This document shows, one piece after another, positions 1 to 11,779 of a DNA stretch of 64,000 bases (position 1 is its first letter; every line of letters begins with the position of its first letter). The translations under genes were made by a program, and so were the position numbers. The DNA is from Macrothele yani. Taxonomy: Eukaryota; Arthropoda; Arachnida; Araneae; Macrothelidae. Where the stretch lies: the NCBI GenBank assembly GCA_039090855.1, contig CM077011.1, positions 15,563,001-15,627,000 of the forward strand. Reading direction: 5' to 3'. The notes beneath the pieces were generated by a model. That model did not search any database. It was given only the letters and a program-made list of their open reading frames with translations, and was not told the origin of the DNA.

Positions 1-1199
1 GAAAGTCTCTATTGGAAGGGGACTGTCTTCTCGGCTCAGGGCTATATATTCATTCTGATTACGGAGATTCTAATTGCCCGACCTTCATAAAAGTCCCTAT
101 TGGAAAGGGGCTATCTTATCAGCTCGGGACTACGTGTTCGTTCTGCTTGCGGAGATTCTAATTGCGCGACCTTCTACTTCATGAAAGTCCCTATTAGAAG
201 GGGGCTGTCTTCTCGTCTCGGGACTATATATTCATTCTCATTGCGGAGATTCTAATTGCCCGACCTTCTACTTCACGAAAGTCCCTATTGGAAGGGGACT
301 GTCTTCTCGGCTCGGGGCTATATATTCATTCTAATTGCCGAAATTCTAATTGCCCGACCTTCTACTTCACGAAAGTCCCTATTGGAAGGTGTCTGTCTTC
401 TCGGCTCGGGGCTATATATTCATTCTGATTACGGAGATTCTAATTGCCCGACCTTCATGAAAGTCCCTATTGGAAGGGGGCTATCTTATCAGCTCGGGAC
501 TACGTGTTCATTCTGCTTGCGGAGATTATAATTGCGCGACCTTCTACTTCATGAAAGTCCCTATTAGAAGGGGGCTGTCTTCTCGTCTTGGGACTATATA
601 TTAATTCTGCTTGCGGAGATTCTAATTGCGCGACCTTCTACTTCATGAAAGTCCCTATTAGAAGGGGGCTGTCTTCTCGTCTCGGGACTATATATTCATT
701 CTGATTGCGGAGATTCTAATTGCCCGACCTTCTACTTCACGAAAGTCCCTATTGGAAGGGGGCTGTCTTCTCGGCTCGGGACTATATATTCATTCTAATT
801 GCCGAGATTCTAACTGCCTGACCTTCTACTTCATGAAAGTCTCTATTGGAAGGGGACTGTCTTCTCGGCTCGGGGCTATATATTCATTCTGATTACGGAG
901 ATTCTAATTGCCCGACCTTCATGAAAGTCCCTATTGGAAGGGGGCTATCTTATCAGCTCGGGACTACGTGTTCATTCTGCTTGCGGAGATTCTAATTGCG
1001 CTACCTTCTACTTCATGAAAGTCCCTATTAGAAGGGGGCTGTCTTCTCGTCTCGGGACTATATATTCATTCTGATTGCGGAGATTCTAATTGCCCGACCT
1101 TCTACTTCACGAAAGTCTCTATTGGAAGGGGGCTGTCTTCTCGGCTCGGGACTATATATTCATTCTAATTGCTGAGATTCTAATTGCCCGACCTTCTAT
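1..1199. repeat. 94-bp satellite, block 1
   Basis: A head-to-tail array whose unit starts near 'gaaagtccctattgg' and contains 'ctcgggactatatattcattct' type sequence and 'ggagattctaattg'. Successive 'aaagtc' landmarks at 2, 90, 184 and 278 give spacings of 88, 94 and 94. The 88-bp form lacks the six bases 'tacttc' before the landmark. The short form and its 'gattacgg' neighbour recur at about 1, 371 and 835, so the array has a four- to five-unit higher-order pattern. Short ORFs here are products of the repeat and are not listed. Confidence 0.95.
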
Positions 1200-3182
1200 T
1201 ACCACCCCTACTCGATGTGAGGGCGAACCATCTGCTGCGTCCTATTCGCTGCAGTGGGATTAATTAATAAAAAGACCGTTAATTTTCGTAACTCTTTATC
1301 TTCTATTATCTTCCGCCTGTGGGTGTCTACCGTGAAGTTGGGTTCCCTAATTGAGGGTCTCCAAGCTCAGGGTTGACGGGTGCATTGCGTTGTGTTTCAT
1401 ATGGGAGAACATGGGAAACCCATATTCCTCCATATGCCGCTTGAAATTTAATAAACTCATGATGTCAGATTTGGACTTTTTATCCTGCGACTGGGCTTGC
1501 TAAATGTTAAAAGTTATTTTCTTCTTAAAATCTTGGAGTTGCTACTCTATCAAAACTTTACGATTGTTCTACTTAATTATTCAGGTTAAAATAAACAAAG
1601 ATTCACTTAATTTGAATTTTCAAAGATTTGAGAAACTCGGGTAAATTTCATTATAAAATACAGAATTTATTTTCATTTGTTTCCTTAAAATCTATTACAC
1701 TGATCGGTGGAGATTTCTATTAATTTAAACCAAAATATATTTTAAGTTCATTATGCTTTTTGATATTCGCAATCATATTTTAAAGTTCACCTTTCGCAAA
1801 ATATAAGACACATTATGTAATTCAGCACTTGCAAGAGATTAAAAATATCTTTTCTACCGAGGATGTATAGGAGACAAAATCATGATCATGCTAACGAGAT
1901 ATTGGGAATTATGAAATTTTTCTCACCAAATTATTTTCTTTTCATCACATTCGTTGTCGTCCGGTATTACTTATAGGTATAAAGTCTATGGTTGGGACCT
2001 CATCCGATCCTGCTGGATGCACACTGCCCGCATGAGATCACTCGATGCTTCACCCAAAAATTGTAAAAAAAACTCTCAGGGAAAACATCATACTTCCCTT
2101 GCTTGGAAATCATCTTGCTCCATTTTGAGCGTCCTCCCAGGAAAACCTCCTAACTAAATTTTCTCTGCGATATTCTGCCCAGGATTCATCTAGAGTCCAT
2201 TCTGTCCTCTCTGCGTTCACCCAGAATTAGCAGTCAACATTCCATTCCGTGTTCTCTCAAAATCATGTCTGCTCAGAACCCTTCAAAACGTTTTTTCTCT
2301 CGTCTATGTTTAAGGGGTTCGGGGGTGTTCCTGTCCTACCCAAATGGCTCTCCCCTTATTGGTTGGGCCGCTTTTCCTCGCTTCGGCATTGGTTTACATC
2401 CCTGTATGGGAATCCCTCCGATTCGTTGGCAAAGGCTTGAGAACATGGAGTTTTCTTGAAGATGAATATTCCTTTATCTTGTCAACTGCTCCGCGGGATG
2501 TCCGCGCTGCCTTAGAATTTTCACGTACGCTTCCTGTGCGACTCTTTCTGTTGGTGTCAACCAGTTACGCCCACTACGAGAAATATGCCCTGTTCGTTCC
2601 CCGCTAGCGTGCGTAAAACGTGACTTCGATAATAGAAGGTGGTCCAGTAAATTGGCCCCCACCTGTGATTGCGAGCATTTCACTCTCGTAGCGTTGCTTG
2701 TTATAACCTCCGAGTTTTTCTCTTTACTAACCTAGGGGTGTGTACTAACCTAGGGGTGTGTTTCGAGCGTATTCTTACTTGAATTCCGGCGAGCTCGGGG
2801 AACGCAAAATAAAAATAAAAAAACAGCAATTCAAAAGAATGATGAAAAAAAATAAGGAATTTCCTCCTCAAGAAAGAAATCTGCTCAGCCAGGTCTTAGA
2901 AAAATTATGAAATATGTATTATAATTATCCTCTTAGAATGCCTGTCCACATTATGCTTCTCGGATTTTCTTTCCCAATTCCCGCGCTCTCTAAATGGTCT
3001 ACTTGGTAACTACTCTTCCTCGTTTAACTATTTCCTCGTACTATGCGATACCGTAGGAATTATTTGGTGAATATATTGCTTTCCCACACTTACTAATTTG
3101 TAGGCCCCCTTTCCGAAATTCATACCTACGAAATCATGGTCCTCCAATGTTACACGATATTCCGGAGGACATACGGGTAACA
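1200..3182. other. Unassigned spacer between satellite blocks
   Basis: AT-rich sequence with no protein motif I recognise on either strand and no clear terminal repeats. It separates two blocks of the same 94-bp satellite, so it is either an insertion into one array or an old boundary. A short direct repeat 'actaacctaggggtgtgt' occurs twice near 2730-2762. Confidence 0.5.
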
Positions 3183-3975
3183 CTTCTACTACATGAAAGT
3201 CCTTATTGGAAGAGGGCTGTCTTCTTGGCTCGGGACTATATATTCATTCTAATTGCGGAGATTCTAATTGCCCGACCTTCATGAAAGTCCCTATTGGAAG
3301 GGAGCTATCTTATCAGCTCGGGACTACGTGTTCATTCTGCTTGCGGAGATTCTAATTGCCCGACCTTCTACTTCACGAAAGTCCATATTGGAAGGGGGCT
3401 GTCTTCTCGGCTCGGGACTATATATTCATTCTAATTGCTGAGATTCTAATTGCCCGACCTTCTACTTCACGAAAGTCTCTATTGGAAGGGGGCTGTCTTC
3501 TCGGCTCGGGACTATATATTCATTCTAATTGCCGAGATTCCAATTGCCCGACCTTCTACTTCATTAAAGTCCCTATTAGAAGGGGGCTGTCTTCTCGGCT
3601 CGGCACTATGTATTCATTCTGATTGTAGAGATTCTAATTGCCTGACTTCTTGAAAGTTCCTATTGGAAGGGGGCTATCTTTTCAGCTCGGGACTATAAGT
3701 TCATTCTGCTTGCGGAAATTCTAATTCCGCGACCTACTACTTCATGAAAGTCTCTATTGGAAGGAGGCTGTATTTTGTCTCGGGACTAGATATCCATTCT
3801 GATTGTAGATATTATAATTGCGCGACCTTCTATTTCATGAAAGTCCCTATTGGAAGGGGGCTGTCTTGTCGGCTCGGGACTATATAGTCATTCTAATTGC
3901 GGAGATTCTAATTGAACGAACTTCCACTTCATGAAAGTCCCTATTGGAAGGGAGCTGTCTTCTCGTCTGGGAACT
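3183..3975. repeat. 94-bp satellite, block 2
   Basis: Same unit as the array at the start of the window, in the same orientation, with about eight copies. Copies towards the right-hand end (after about 3640) are more diverged and lose bases, the usual pattern at the edge of a satellite. It stops in the middle of a unit near 3975. Confidence 0.93.
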
Positions 3976-4690
3976 TTAAAGCTCTGGAAAGTTCATCTGA
4001 ATCAGTAATGATTAGCAGAGGTTCGGAAGTCTGGTTAATCCGTCGGTCCCGGGATAGAGACTCCTCGTTATAAACAAGTCTAACCCCAGTCCTTGTGTAG
4101 CATAATTAGTGCCCGCTGATGTCTACAAACTAAACAACTCTAATCGACCACCATCTTTTCTGACTTATGGCGCAATAATATTCCACGGAAATGATGTCAA
4201 TTAAATTTTCAAACAAGAGGTTTTCTTCCGTTTCTTTTTTTTTTTTTCATTTTCTCAGTTTTGGAGGTTTTTTGGCAAAGTAATTTTTTCCGGAGGATTT
4301 TTAGCTAAACATAAGAATACTGGCACTTCAGAATTTTCATTTTGAGCACTGTATAAGTCTAGAAATATGTTTTGCAATTATCAAAAAGAAAAAAAAAGTG
4401 TTTCCTCAAATAATTATTAAGTTTCTTTTGCACTGAAGATACATAACTACGAGTGTATTAATAACGGGAAACTATACACCAACTATGTAGAAAATTGTAT
4501 AACTATACTAGTAATCTGATTTTATTGGCGTAGAATAAAAATCAGTTTTCCAAGCTTTCGCACATGAACCAGATGGCTTTGTCAAGGAAGATAGACAGAA
4601 ACTGCAATCTGGATAATAGAACGCTTCAACAACTTGAACGCGATGACTTAACAGTAAATAGATACGACGTAATATTCATTTAATGATACG
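3976..4690. other. Unassigned AT-rich spacer
   Basis: No coding, TIR or tandem structure recognised. It contains a T-run near 4236-4247. The right-hand part (about 4550-4690) may be 3' flank of the minus-strand GIY-YIG reading frame that follows. Confidence 0.4.
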
Positions 4691-4695
4691 AGGCA

Positions 4696-5178
4696 TCACC
4701 TTAATTGTACACGCGGTAACCTGGTAGGAAAAAGGTGTTTGTTGAAGAACTGGTTCCAAACTCGTGGCAACTCCAGAGAGACATTATCATTGCAAGCGTC
4801 ACTCTTGGTAACGATCTCCAAAATTTCTCGAATGGCGGTAGATTTAGGGGTAGAGTAGGTATCTAATTTCCTTATATCATCCCATATAGGAGTAGCAAAC
4901 TTTAGTTTGACTTCTCTGGATAGGGTGGTGGTTACTTTACCGTATTTTGTATCCATTTTATGCACGTTGACTCTGATTCTAAAGGAACGCTTGGTCATTC
5001 CAATGTAATATCGTTTGGGTCCGTCCGGATATTGTAGGGAGATCGCATAAACACCTGCCTGGCTGGAAAGAGGGGGTTTGTCGATTTTTCTATTTAGCAT
5101 AGTGTACAAGGATGAAGGAGACCTTATGCCGACGTCGTAGTTCATCTTCTTGAGGGCGTTCTTGAATTTGTAAGACAC
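4696..5178 (-). CDS. GIY-YIG endonuclease domain, probable Penelope-like element fragment
   Basis: An uninterrupted 160-codon minus-strand frame. Near residues 41-68 it has the two halves of a GIY-YIG nuclease, 'GVYAIS' and 'YYIGMTKRSFRIR', followed by a His at the helix position, and a downstream 'REILEI' that could carry the catalytic Glu. In arthropods this fold is most often the C-terminal endonuclease of Penelope-like retroelements, where it follows the reverse transcriptase. No RT motif is visible upstream (higher coordinates), so this looks like a 5'-truncated copy. Spacing between the GVY and YIG halves is longer than usual (PDGPKR insert), which may mark a different Penelope clade from the one at 21-22 kb. 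A host GIY-YIG protein is possible but less likely given the surroundings. Confidence 0.62.
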   Translation of the reverse strand: MSYKFKNALKKMNYDVGIRSPSSLYTMLNRKIDKPPLSSQAGVYAISLQYPDGPKRYYIGMTKRSFRIRVNVHKMDTKYGKVTTTLSREVKLKFATPIWDDIRKLDTYSTPKSTAIREILEIVTKSDACNDNVSLELPRVWNQFFNKHLFPTRLPRVQLR

Positions 5179-5233
5179 ATTTAGTATATAGGGAATTAAG
5201 CCCAGGTAGCGAAGCTACGGCATAGGAAGATTA

Positions 5234-5277
5234 AACGTTTGACTTTGTTTTTTTGGATAAAACCAAAGTCGAACGTT
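5234..5277. other. Inverted repeat next to the 68-bp satellite
   Basis: 'aacgtttgactttg' at 5234-5247 pairs with 'caaagtcgaacgtt' at 5264-5277 with one mismatch across a 16-base loop. It lies about 30 bases before the satellite begins. Function unknown. Confidence 0.6.
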
Positions 5278-5304
5278 CATCTGATTCATTGAGTATCCTG
5301 CATC

Positions 5305-7331
5305 ACTGACAAATTCGATGACGCTTGCGATTTCGTGTTTTCTAGAATGGGCATCGGAGAAGACGGCGAAGGCTCGTCTGATTCGAATACGGTTGCGATT
5401 TCGTGTTGTCTAGAATGGGCATCGGAGAAGACGGCGAAGGCTCGTCTGATTCGATGACGCTTGCGATTTCGTGTTGTCTAGAATGGGCATCGGAGAAGAC
5501 GGCGAAGGCTCGTCTGATTCGATGACGCTTGCGACTTCGTGTTGTCTAGAATGGGCATCGGAGAGGACGGCGAAGGCTCGTCTGATTCGATGACGCTTGC
5601 GATTTCGTGTTGTCTAGAATGGGCATCGGGGCAGACGGCGAAGGCTCGTCTGATTCGATGACGCTTGCTATTTCGCGTTGTCTAGAATGGGCATCGGAGA
5701 AGGACGGCGAAGGCTCGTCTAATTCGATGACGCTTGCGATTTCGTGTTGTCTAGAATGGGCATCGGAGAAGACGGCGATTGCTCGTCTGATTCGATGACG
5801 CTTGCGATTTCGTGTTGTCTAGAATGGGCATCGGAGCAGACGGCGAAGGCTCGTCTGATTCGATGACGCTTGCGATTTCGTGTTGTCTAGAATGGGCATC
5901 GGAGAGGACGGCGAAGGCTCGTCTAATTCGATGACGCTTGCGATTTCGTGTTGTCTAGAATGGGCATCGGAGAAGACGGCGAATGCTCGTCTGATTCGAT
6001 GACGCTTGCGATTTCGTGTTGTCTAGAATGGGCATCGGAGAGACGGCGAAGGCTCGTCTGATTCGATGACGCTTGCGATTTCGTGTTGTCTAGAATGGGC
6101 ATCGGAGAAGACGGCGAAGGCTCGTCTGATTCGATGACGCTTGCGATTTCGTGTTGTCTAGAATGGGCATCGGAGAAGACGGCGAATGCTCGTCTGATTC
6201 GATGACGCTTGCGATTTCGTGTTGTCTAGAATGGGCATCGGAGCAGACGGCGAAGGCTTGTCTGATTCGATTACGCTTGCGATTTCGTGTTGTCTAGAAT
6301 GGGCATCGGAGAAGACGGCGAAGGCTCGTCTGATTCGATGACGCTTGCGATTTCGTGTTGTCTAGAATGGGCATCGGAGAAGACGGCGAAGGCTCGTCTG
6401 ATTCGATGACGCTTGCTATTTCGCGTTGTCTAGAATGGGCATCGGAGAAGACGGCGAAGGCTCGTCTGATTCGATGACGCTTGCGATTTCGTGTTGTCTA
6501 GAATGGGCATCGGAGAGGACGGCGAAGGCTCGTCAGATTCGATGACGCTTGCGATTTCGTGTTGTCTAGAATGGGCATCGGAGAGGACGGCGAAGGCTCG
6601 TCTGATTCGATGACGCTTGCGATTTCGTGTTGTCTAGAATGGGCATCGGAGAAGACGGCGAATGCTCGTCTGATTCGATGACGCTTGCGATTTCGTGTTG
6701 TCTAGAATGGGCATCGGAGAGACGGCGAAGGCTTGTCTGATTCGATGACGCTTGCGATTTCGTGTTGTCTAGAATGGGCATCGGAGAAGACGGCGAATGC
6801 TCGTCTAATTCAATGACGCTTGCGATTTCGTGTTGTCTAGAATGGGCATCGGAGAAGACGGCGATGGCTCGTCTGATTCGATGACGCTTGCGATTTCGTG
6901 TTGTCTAGAATAGGCATCGGAGAGACGACGAAGGCTTGTCTGATTCGATGACGCTTGCGATTTCGTGTTGTCTAGAATGGGCATCGGAGAAGACGGCGAA
7001 GGCTAGTCTGGGTGCCGTCCCGGTGGCGCAGTGGTCTAAGCGATGGCCTCTGATCATTCGTCTGAAAGGGGTCCGGGTTCGAATCCCGGTGAGGCATGGA
7101 TGTTGTATTTGTCTTACGGCACTGGCTCTCTCCCTTTCCTGGAACCAGTGACCCTAAATTAGGGACAGGCGACTTCTTATAGCCCATTTGAGTTGCTCAT
7201 GGTGGTCGCTAAACCTCCAATCAAAAAAAAAAAAAAAAAAAGGCGAAGGCTCGTCTGACTTGATGACACTTGCGATTTCGTGTTGTCTAGAATGGGCATC
7301 GGAGAAGACGGCGAAGGCTCGTCTGATTCGA
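5305..7331. repeat. 68-bp satellite array
   Basis: About 25 copies of a 68-bp unit with the landmark 'tctagaatgggcatcgg'. Landmarks at 5343, 5411 and 5479 give an exact 68-base period. Most differences are single substitutions at a few fixed sites (gaaga/gagga/gcaga; aaggct/atgct), so homogenisation has been effective and higher-order patterning is likely. A SINE interrupts it near the right end, and 1.3 units continue beyond that insertion. 68 is not a multiple of three, so apparent ORFs in it have no coding meaning. Confidence 0.96.
7011..7241 (+). mobile_element. tRNA-derived SINE (family 1), inserted in the 68-bp satellite
   Basis: Full-length copy with a tRNA-like head containing an A box ('tggcgcagtggtctaag') and B box ('gggttcgaatccc'), a tRNA-unrelated body ('cttacggcactggctctctccc' type, 'aaattaggga', 'ataagccca') ending 'cctccaatc', and a poly(A) tail of about 19. 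The same 16 bases of satellite ('ggcgaaggct-gtctg') flank it at 6995-7010 and 7242-7257, consistent with a target-site duplication, although the array itself supplies repeats. It would be transcribed by RNA polymerase III and mobilised by a LINE in trans. Confidence 0.9.
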
Positions 7332-7339
7332 GAACGTGG

Positions 7340-8175
7340 AAAACTGCTTATGATTCTACGCAAATGAAACCTGATTGCTAGTAGAGTTATATAATTTTCG
7401 ACATACGAGCAGTTCTACAGAGGTGTAACATCCGCTCTTTTCCCATGGTGCCATTGCACTTTCATTTTGTCACATTTCTTTCCATTTGTTTTACATATTA
7501 TCTTCCCAGTATTTTATTCCTTTCTTTTTATTTTTCACTTATTTAAAGAGCTCAACTTTACACTATCTTTGTAGGATTTCTTTCCTTATTTCACTGCTTT
7601 TACACTAACGCATCATACTTTGTTTTCACTCTATCTATTTTCTTCTTCTTTTTTACAGTGATGCAAAGTGTACTTATTTCACATTGCTCTTTGATTCCCC
7701 TCTTTTATTTTCTCCATTTTACAGTGAATGACATGCGCTATTTAAACAACATCTCCGTCGATTTTCTGTCTCTCATTTTCTAAAACCTCTTCCTGAAGTT
7801 TCTTGAGTGACTCCTGTTTCTCTGTAGCTGAAGTATTTAAGAACTGATTTATGTTGTGTTCAGTCAACCATATATACTGTACACGAACGTTGCAACACAT
7901 GCTTCCTTTTTTTACTATTCACAATAAATACATATAAAACATGAAAATCTTAATTTTTCATGCCAAAAATGTCTATTAACACATAAACAGAGCTCTGTAT
8001 TAATGCAATTAAACATTACGTTATGCAAATTAACAACAAATGAAAACCTGGCACTGTTTAAAAGACACGTTATAAGATCTTTGCAGCGGCAATTTAGTTC
8101 ATTTCAGCTGTCATGGTTGCAAAAAGTGCGAGTTTTCTATTACAATGCGGAAGAGGATTATAACTCTTCCCGACT
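7340..8175. other. Unassigned AT-rich spacer
   Basis: Pyrimidine-rich, low-complexity sequence with no motif recognised. It ends where Tc1-like coding similarity begins. Confidence 0.4.
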
Positions 8176-8179
8176 GTGG

Positions 8180-9045
8180 TTTTAGTTATCGCAAAATTGG
8201 TAAGACGTTAAAATTGAACTTTTCTAGTGTTCGGTACGTAAGAAAAAAGAAAGTGGAAGTGTAGAGAATAAATTGCGACCTGGGCGCAAGGTAGCGGAGG
8301 TCGTTAGGGAAATATACGAAAATCCCACCGTAAGTGCACGAGAATTGGCTACTGATGTCGCTTCAACATCGGGGAACACAGTAAGTTTTGAAACTATTTG
8401 TATAATATTAATTATCCGTGATGCACATATTCGAGGCAGGATAGCCAGAGAAAAACCTTGTATCAGTGAAACAAATAGGCAGAAAAGACTTGAGTTTGCC
8501 AAAGCTTATGTCAGTAAGCCAGCAAAGTTATGGCAAAATGTGATACTTTTGACGAAAGCAAGTTTAATATTTTAGGTTCGGAGGGAAAGAAATATTCTGT
8601 GGCGAAAGCCATATACTTCTCTTGAAAAAAATAATAAGACCAACTGTGAAATATGGCAGTGGTTGTGTAATGATTTCTGATGCATGGCTTTTAATGAAGT
8701 TGGCAATAGGTCCTTTATTGAAGGTAGTATGAATGCTAGACAATATACTGATTTATTGCAAGGTAATTTATTAACCAGTGCATCGAAATTGGGAAATGCA
8801 GATTCATTCTGTTTTCAACAGAACAAGGATCATAAATATATAGACAAAGTGACAAATTATAGTGGTTGCTTTATAAAGTGAAAAATAACCTGAAAACACC
8901 CCCACAATCGCCAAACCTCAAACCTACTGAGAATTTGTGGCATTTGTTGGATTTGAAAGCGGAGAAAAGGAAACCTTTCAACGAAACAGAACATAGGCAA
9001 GCACTCAGCGAAAAATAACTGAAAATCAACGTTAACAACGGTACA
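8180..9045 (+). pseudogene. Old Tc1-like transposase remnant
   Basis: Conceptual translation in shifting plus frames follows the order of a Tc1 transposase. There is an N-terminal 'SVRYVRKKESGSVENKLRPGRK' type stretch near 8220-8290, a linker 'RIAREKPCISETNRQKR' near 8440-8490, the region before the first catalytic Asp near 8500-8530, a degraded 'QQNKDH' in place of the second catalytic DN motif near 8815, and 'PPQSPNLKPTENLWH' near 8900-8945. The catalytic Asp residues are mutated and several frames are needed, so it is dead and old. The sequence 'agtggtcatattattttgat' near 9060 resembles a Tc1 terminal repeat, but I found no clear partner on the left. Confidence 0.8.
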
Positions 9046-9120
9046 ACACTGTGAATCCGAGAGTGGTCATATTATTTTGATACGACTGTGTATATTTTAT
9101 TCTGATTAGTAAAAGAAGAA

Positions 9121-9156
9121 ACACGCGCGCGTGTGTGTGAGTGTGTGTGTGTGTGT
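9121..9156. repeat. (CG/GT)n microsatellite
   Basis: A short 'cgcgcgcgtgtgtgtg' dinucleotide tract just downstream of the Tc1 remnant. Confidence 0.85.
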
Positions 9157-9689
9157 TTATTGTAAAGCATCCAATGGTTAAAAATATTTCGTCACAATTG
9201 CTTTCCACGTTATTTATGCAAAGTAATTTATATGTGCGAAAACTTTTTTTGCCTTTATTCTGTCCTTGATATCATTTTCATCCATCTGTGCATCCTTATT
9301 TCTGTTCTTTATAGCTGATCGTTGCTTTTTTTAGTTGCGCAACTTCCTCACTAAATCATAAAACATGAGGTCTTATAGCTGTCCTTTAAAATTTCTCTTT
9401 CACTTTTACTGGGGAATTCACGTCATAGATTACCCGTTCTACGTACTTATTTTATCCTGCTTTCTCTCGTACATGCTCTTAATACTCGCAGCTTGTCAAG
9501 CTTTTATATCCTGTAAGAAAATATCTAATGTTCATTTAATAACTTGAGTTGATATCCAAGCATTTCAGCACTGATTTCTGGTTTTACATGCAGGTATGTA
9601 CAGTAGTTATTACACAGCAGGGTTCGAAATACAAGATATCTATTTTTTTGGTGATCTATAACGGTTTTTCCATCTTCTAGATTTACACT

Positions 9690-10115
9690 ATGGCAAACAG
9701 AAATTGCGCCAAGCGAAAATATTTCTTTCTGGACGAATCTAAAAAAATATATATATTAAAACTACTAATCATGTTTGTAACTGTCTGATCCAAAGCGGGT
9801 TTCTTAAATCGATATTATTAATATCTTCTGAATATGAATATTGTGACAAGCGCAAATCTTGTTATTCAGTCAAGCAAAAGCGTTATGCTCTAGACAAATT
9901 AAAAAAAAAAAGTATAATAAAAACTCTAGTATTGCCTCTGTCGGATTAGACGCGGGTTTTTTAAATCAACAAACAATAAAAAAATCCGTTTTCTGGATAA
10001 AATTGCGACAAACACAAATGTTTTTACTTTGCCGAGCAAAAATATTCCGTTTTAAGAGTACCTGAAAAAATATATATTAAAAATCGTAGTCATTTATATA
10101 ATAGAAGATACACGT
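9690..10115. repeat. Degenerate ~150-bp tandem repeat, three copies
   Basis: Three diverged units each contain an 'attgcgacaa-cacaaat' core followed by 'gaaaaatatatattaaaa' and a 'gcgggtttttaaat' segment. Cores lie near 9704, 9848 and 10001, about 145-153 bases apart. Divergence is high. Its period is similar to the arrays at 14.6 and 40.5 kb, but I could not align the units convincingly. The sequence on either side (9160-9690 and 10120-10855) has nothing I recognise. Confidence 0.55.
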
Positions 10116-10856
10116 GCCATTTTTTGCTTACATGCAAATCGAAGGTCGATATAAATCCGGAAACTTTAGAGTTGAGAAAAACCTTCTTTTATGGAGTTTT
10201 GTTGCTGTTGTTGTTGCGACGTGTTCAAAAAATTTAGGCTGCTCAAAAAATTTATCGGAGAAAACATATCAAATAATGCGACTTATGAAATGTTTGGATA
10301 ATGGTTGCTTGGATCCCATAAACGCGTAAACATGACAGAACACTCGTTCAGGCAGCTGACTTCAAATCATTTTCTTTCTTGTTTACAATGATTCTTTAAG
10401 TGCTGTATTTGCATAAAAGTGAGTGTATTAATTAATCTCAAACTGGCAGTTGTTCAAGCTCCCATAGCGCTTCGAATTTGTGTTTTGTGTGTTTATTTGT
10501 TTTCAAGCCTGCTCGGACATAATGCCTGAGCTTTCGAGCCTGTTCAAATCGTGCATACTTAAATTTCTATGTTGTGAATTATTCATGTTCTCTTTTATAT
10601 ATATTTTATGCCATACACTGATTTGTGCATATGTTGAAATAGCGAAGTACCTAAAAATGCCAATTCAGCTCATATTTAGCGTGCAGTATGCTGCCACATA
10701 ATAAAAACGAAAAGAGAAGAATAAAAGGGGAACAAAGAAATCTTTCTGGACTGAGATGTTTTCATACTAACTGTTGTCATGGAAACTTTTATATTCGAGA
10801 TTACTGTTGCATATCGAGCCTAATTTTTGTTTTAGCTTAACGAAATATACGTTGAA

Positions 10857-10980
10857 CGTCCCGGTGTCTGTGTGCTCACAGGCTTACTGAATAGTCTTCC
10901 TGGATGAGTTCGAGTCCCGGATGAGGAATAGGCGAAAACCAAATGTGAAACAAAACTTACCGAAGAAATAAAAAAAAAAT
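10857..10980 (+). repeat. Possible degraded tRNA-headed SINE
   Basis: A B-box-like 'gagttcgagtcccgg' near 10906-10920 follows a 60-base tRNA-like stretch, and an A-rich tract ends near 10980. It does not match SINE families 1 or 2 seen elsewhere in the window. Weak evidence. Confidence 0.3.
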
Positions 10981-11274
10981 CTTACAAAAGAACAACGTGC
11001 AGATAAAACAACGTCAGTGCGTTGTTCTGGTGCCTTTGGAAAAGTCGCCCATTACCGAGTGAAAGCTCAGAAGATCCTGTATGATTCCTTTTACACATTA
11101 TTGTTTTTTAGTCTGCACTTATTGGTTTCTAGTTAATTCTGGTGTATAAACAATATTTTATTTTTACAGAAGCTATGCATTAAAATGTAACAAGTTAAAC
11201 TTGTTCTTTGGTATACATTTTTGTACCTAGTGTGACATATGCTACAGAAGTGACGCGCCTGTTAGTACAAGTAA

Positions 11275-11365
11275 CAAGCCCTTTTCGGTGTAGCTTGATT
11301 GGGAAAACATTCGGCTCCGGAGCAGAAGGATGTAGATCTTCCACTAGCAAATTTGGATTTCATCT
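11275..11365 (+). repeat. Dispersed duplicate A (pair with 11604-11702)
   Basis: Shares 'attcggctccggagca', 'gatgt-gatct' and the preceding 'ggcttaattgggaaa' type sequence with a second copy 330 bases away. The A-box-like 'tggcttaattgg' in the better copy suggests a decayed tRNA-derived repeat. No B box or tail is visible. Confidence 0.55.
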
Positions 11366-11603
11366 TGGCGCCCGAACGTAAAACTGGATCTGCTGAACAT
11401 TAGGTTCTTCGACAACTATGTGGTGTTCCTTTCACATACGAACTGGAACTGATGAGGATTTCTTCGCTTCGAAAAATGTGTTATACTTCTTCCACACATC
11501 GTCGGAAGTAACAATTCCTTCTTCTACAGATAGTTATTTCTAGCATGGCTTGCGGCGGACCGGAAACCTGCGATTTTTTGCCCCCGCCTTTCTCAAGAAC
11601 CAG

Positions 11604-11702
11604 TGATAAGCCCTTGCCGACGTGGCTTAATTGGGAAACTATTCGGCTCCGGAGCATAGGGATGTGGATCTGCCACCCGCAGACAGAGAACTTGAATTTC
11701 AT
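11604..11702 (+). repeat. Dispersed duplicate B (pair with 11275-11365)
   Basis: Better preserved copy of the same short repeat. It contains 'gacgtggcttaattggg' followed by 'cggctccggagcatag'. It overlaps short ORFs on both strands that I treat as chance. Confidence 0.55.
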
Positions 11703-11779
11703 ACTACCTTCTACTGTAAGCTTTGTTGAACTTTTTGTTTTTCATTTTGTACACGCTTTTTGTTGTTTTCGATCTTAAG

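Noticed and set aside
256..531. ORFs of 60-90 codons in the 94-bp satellite (also around 3356-3653)
   Set aside because: They translate the tandem repeat in several frames at once and have no independent support.
2249..2683. Overlapping ORFs on both strands near 2.25-2.68 kb
   Set aside because: No motif, no start or splice context, and mutually overlapping; treated as chance.
5607..6935. ORFs in the 68-bp satellite, both strands
   Set aside because: The period is not a multiple of three, and the frames arise and end with random indels of the repeat.
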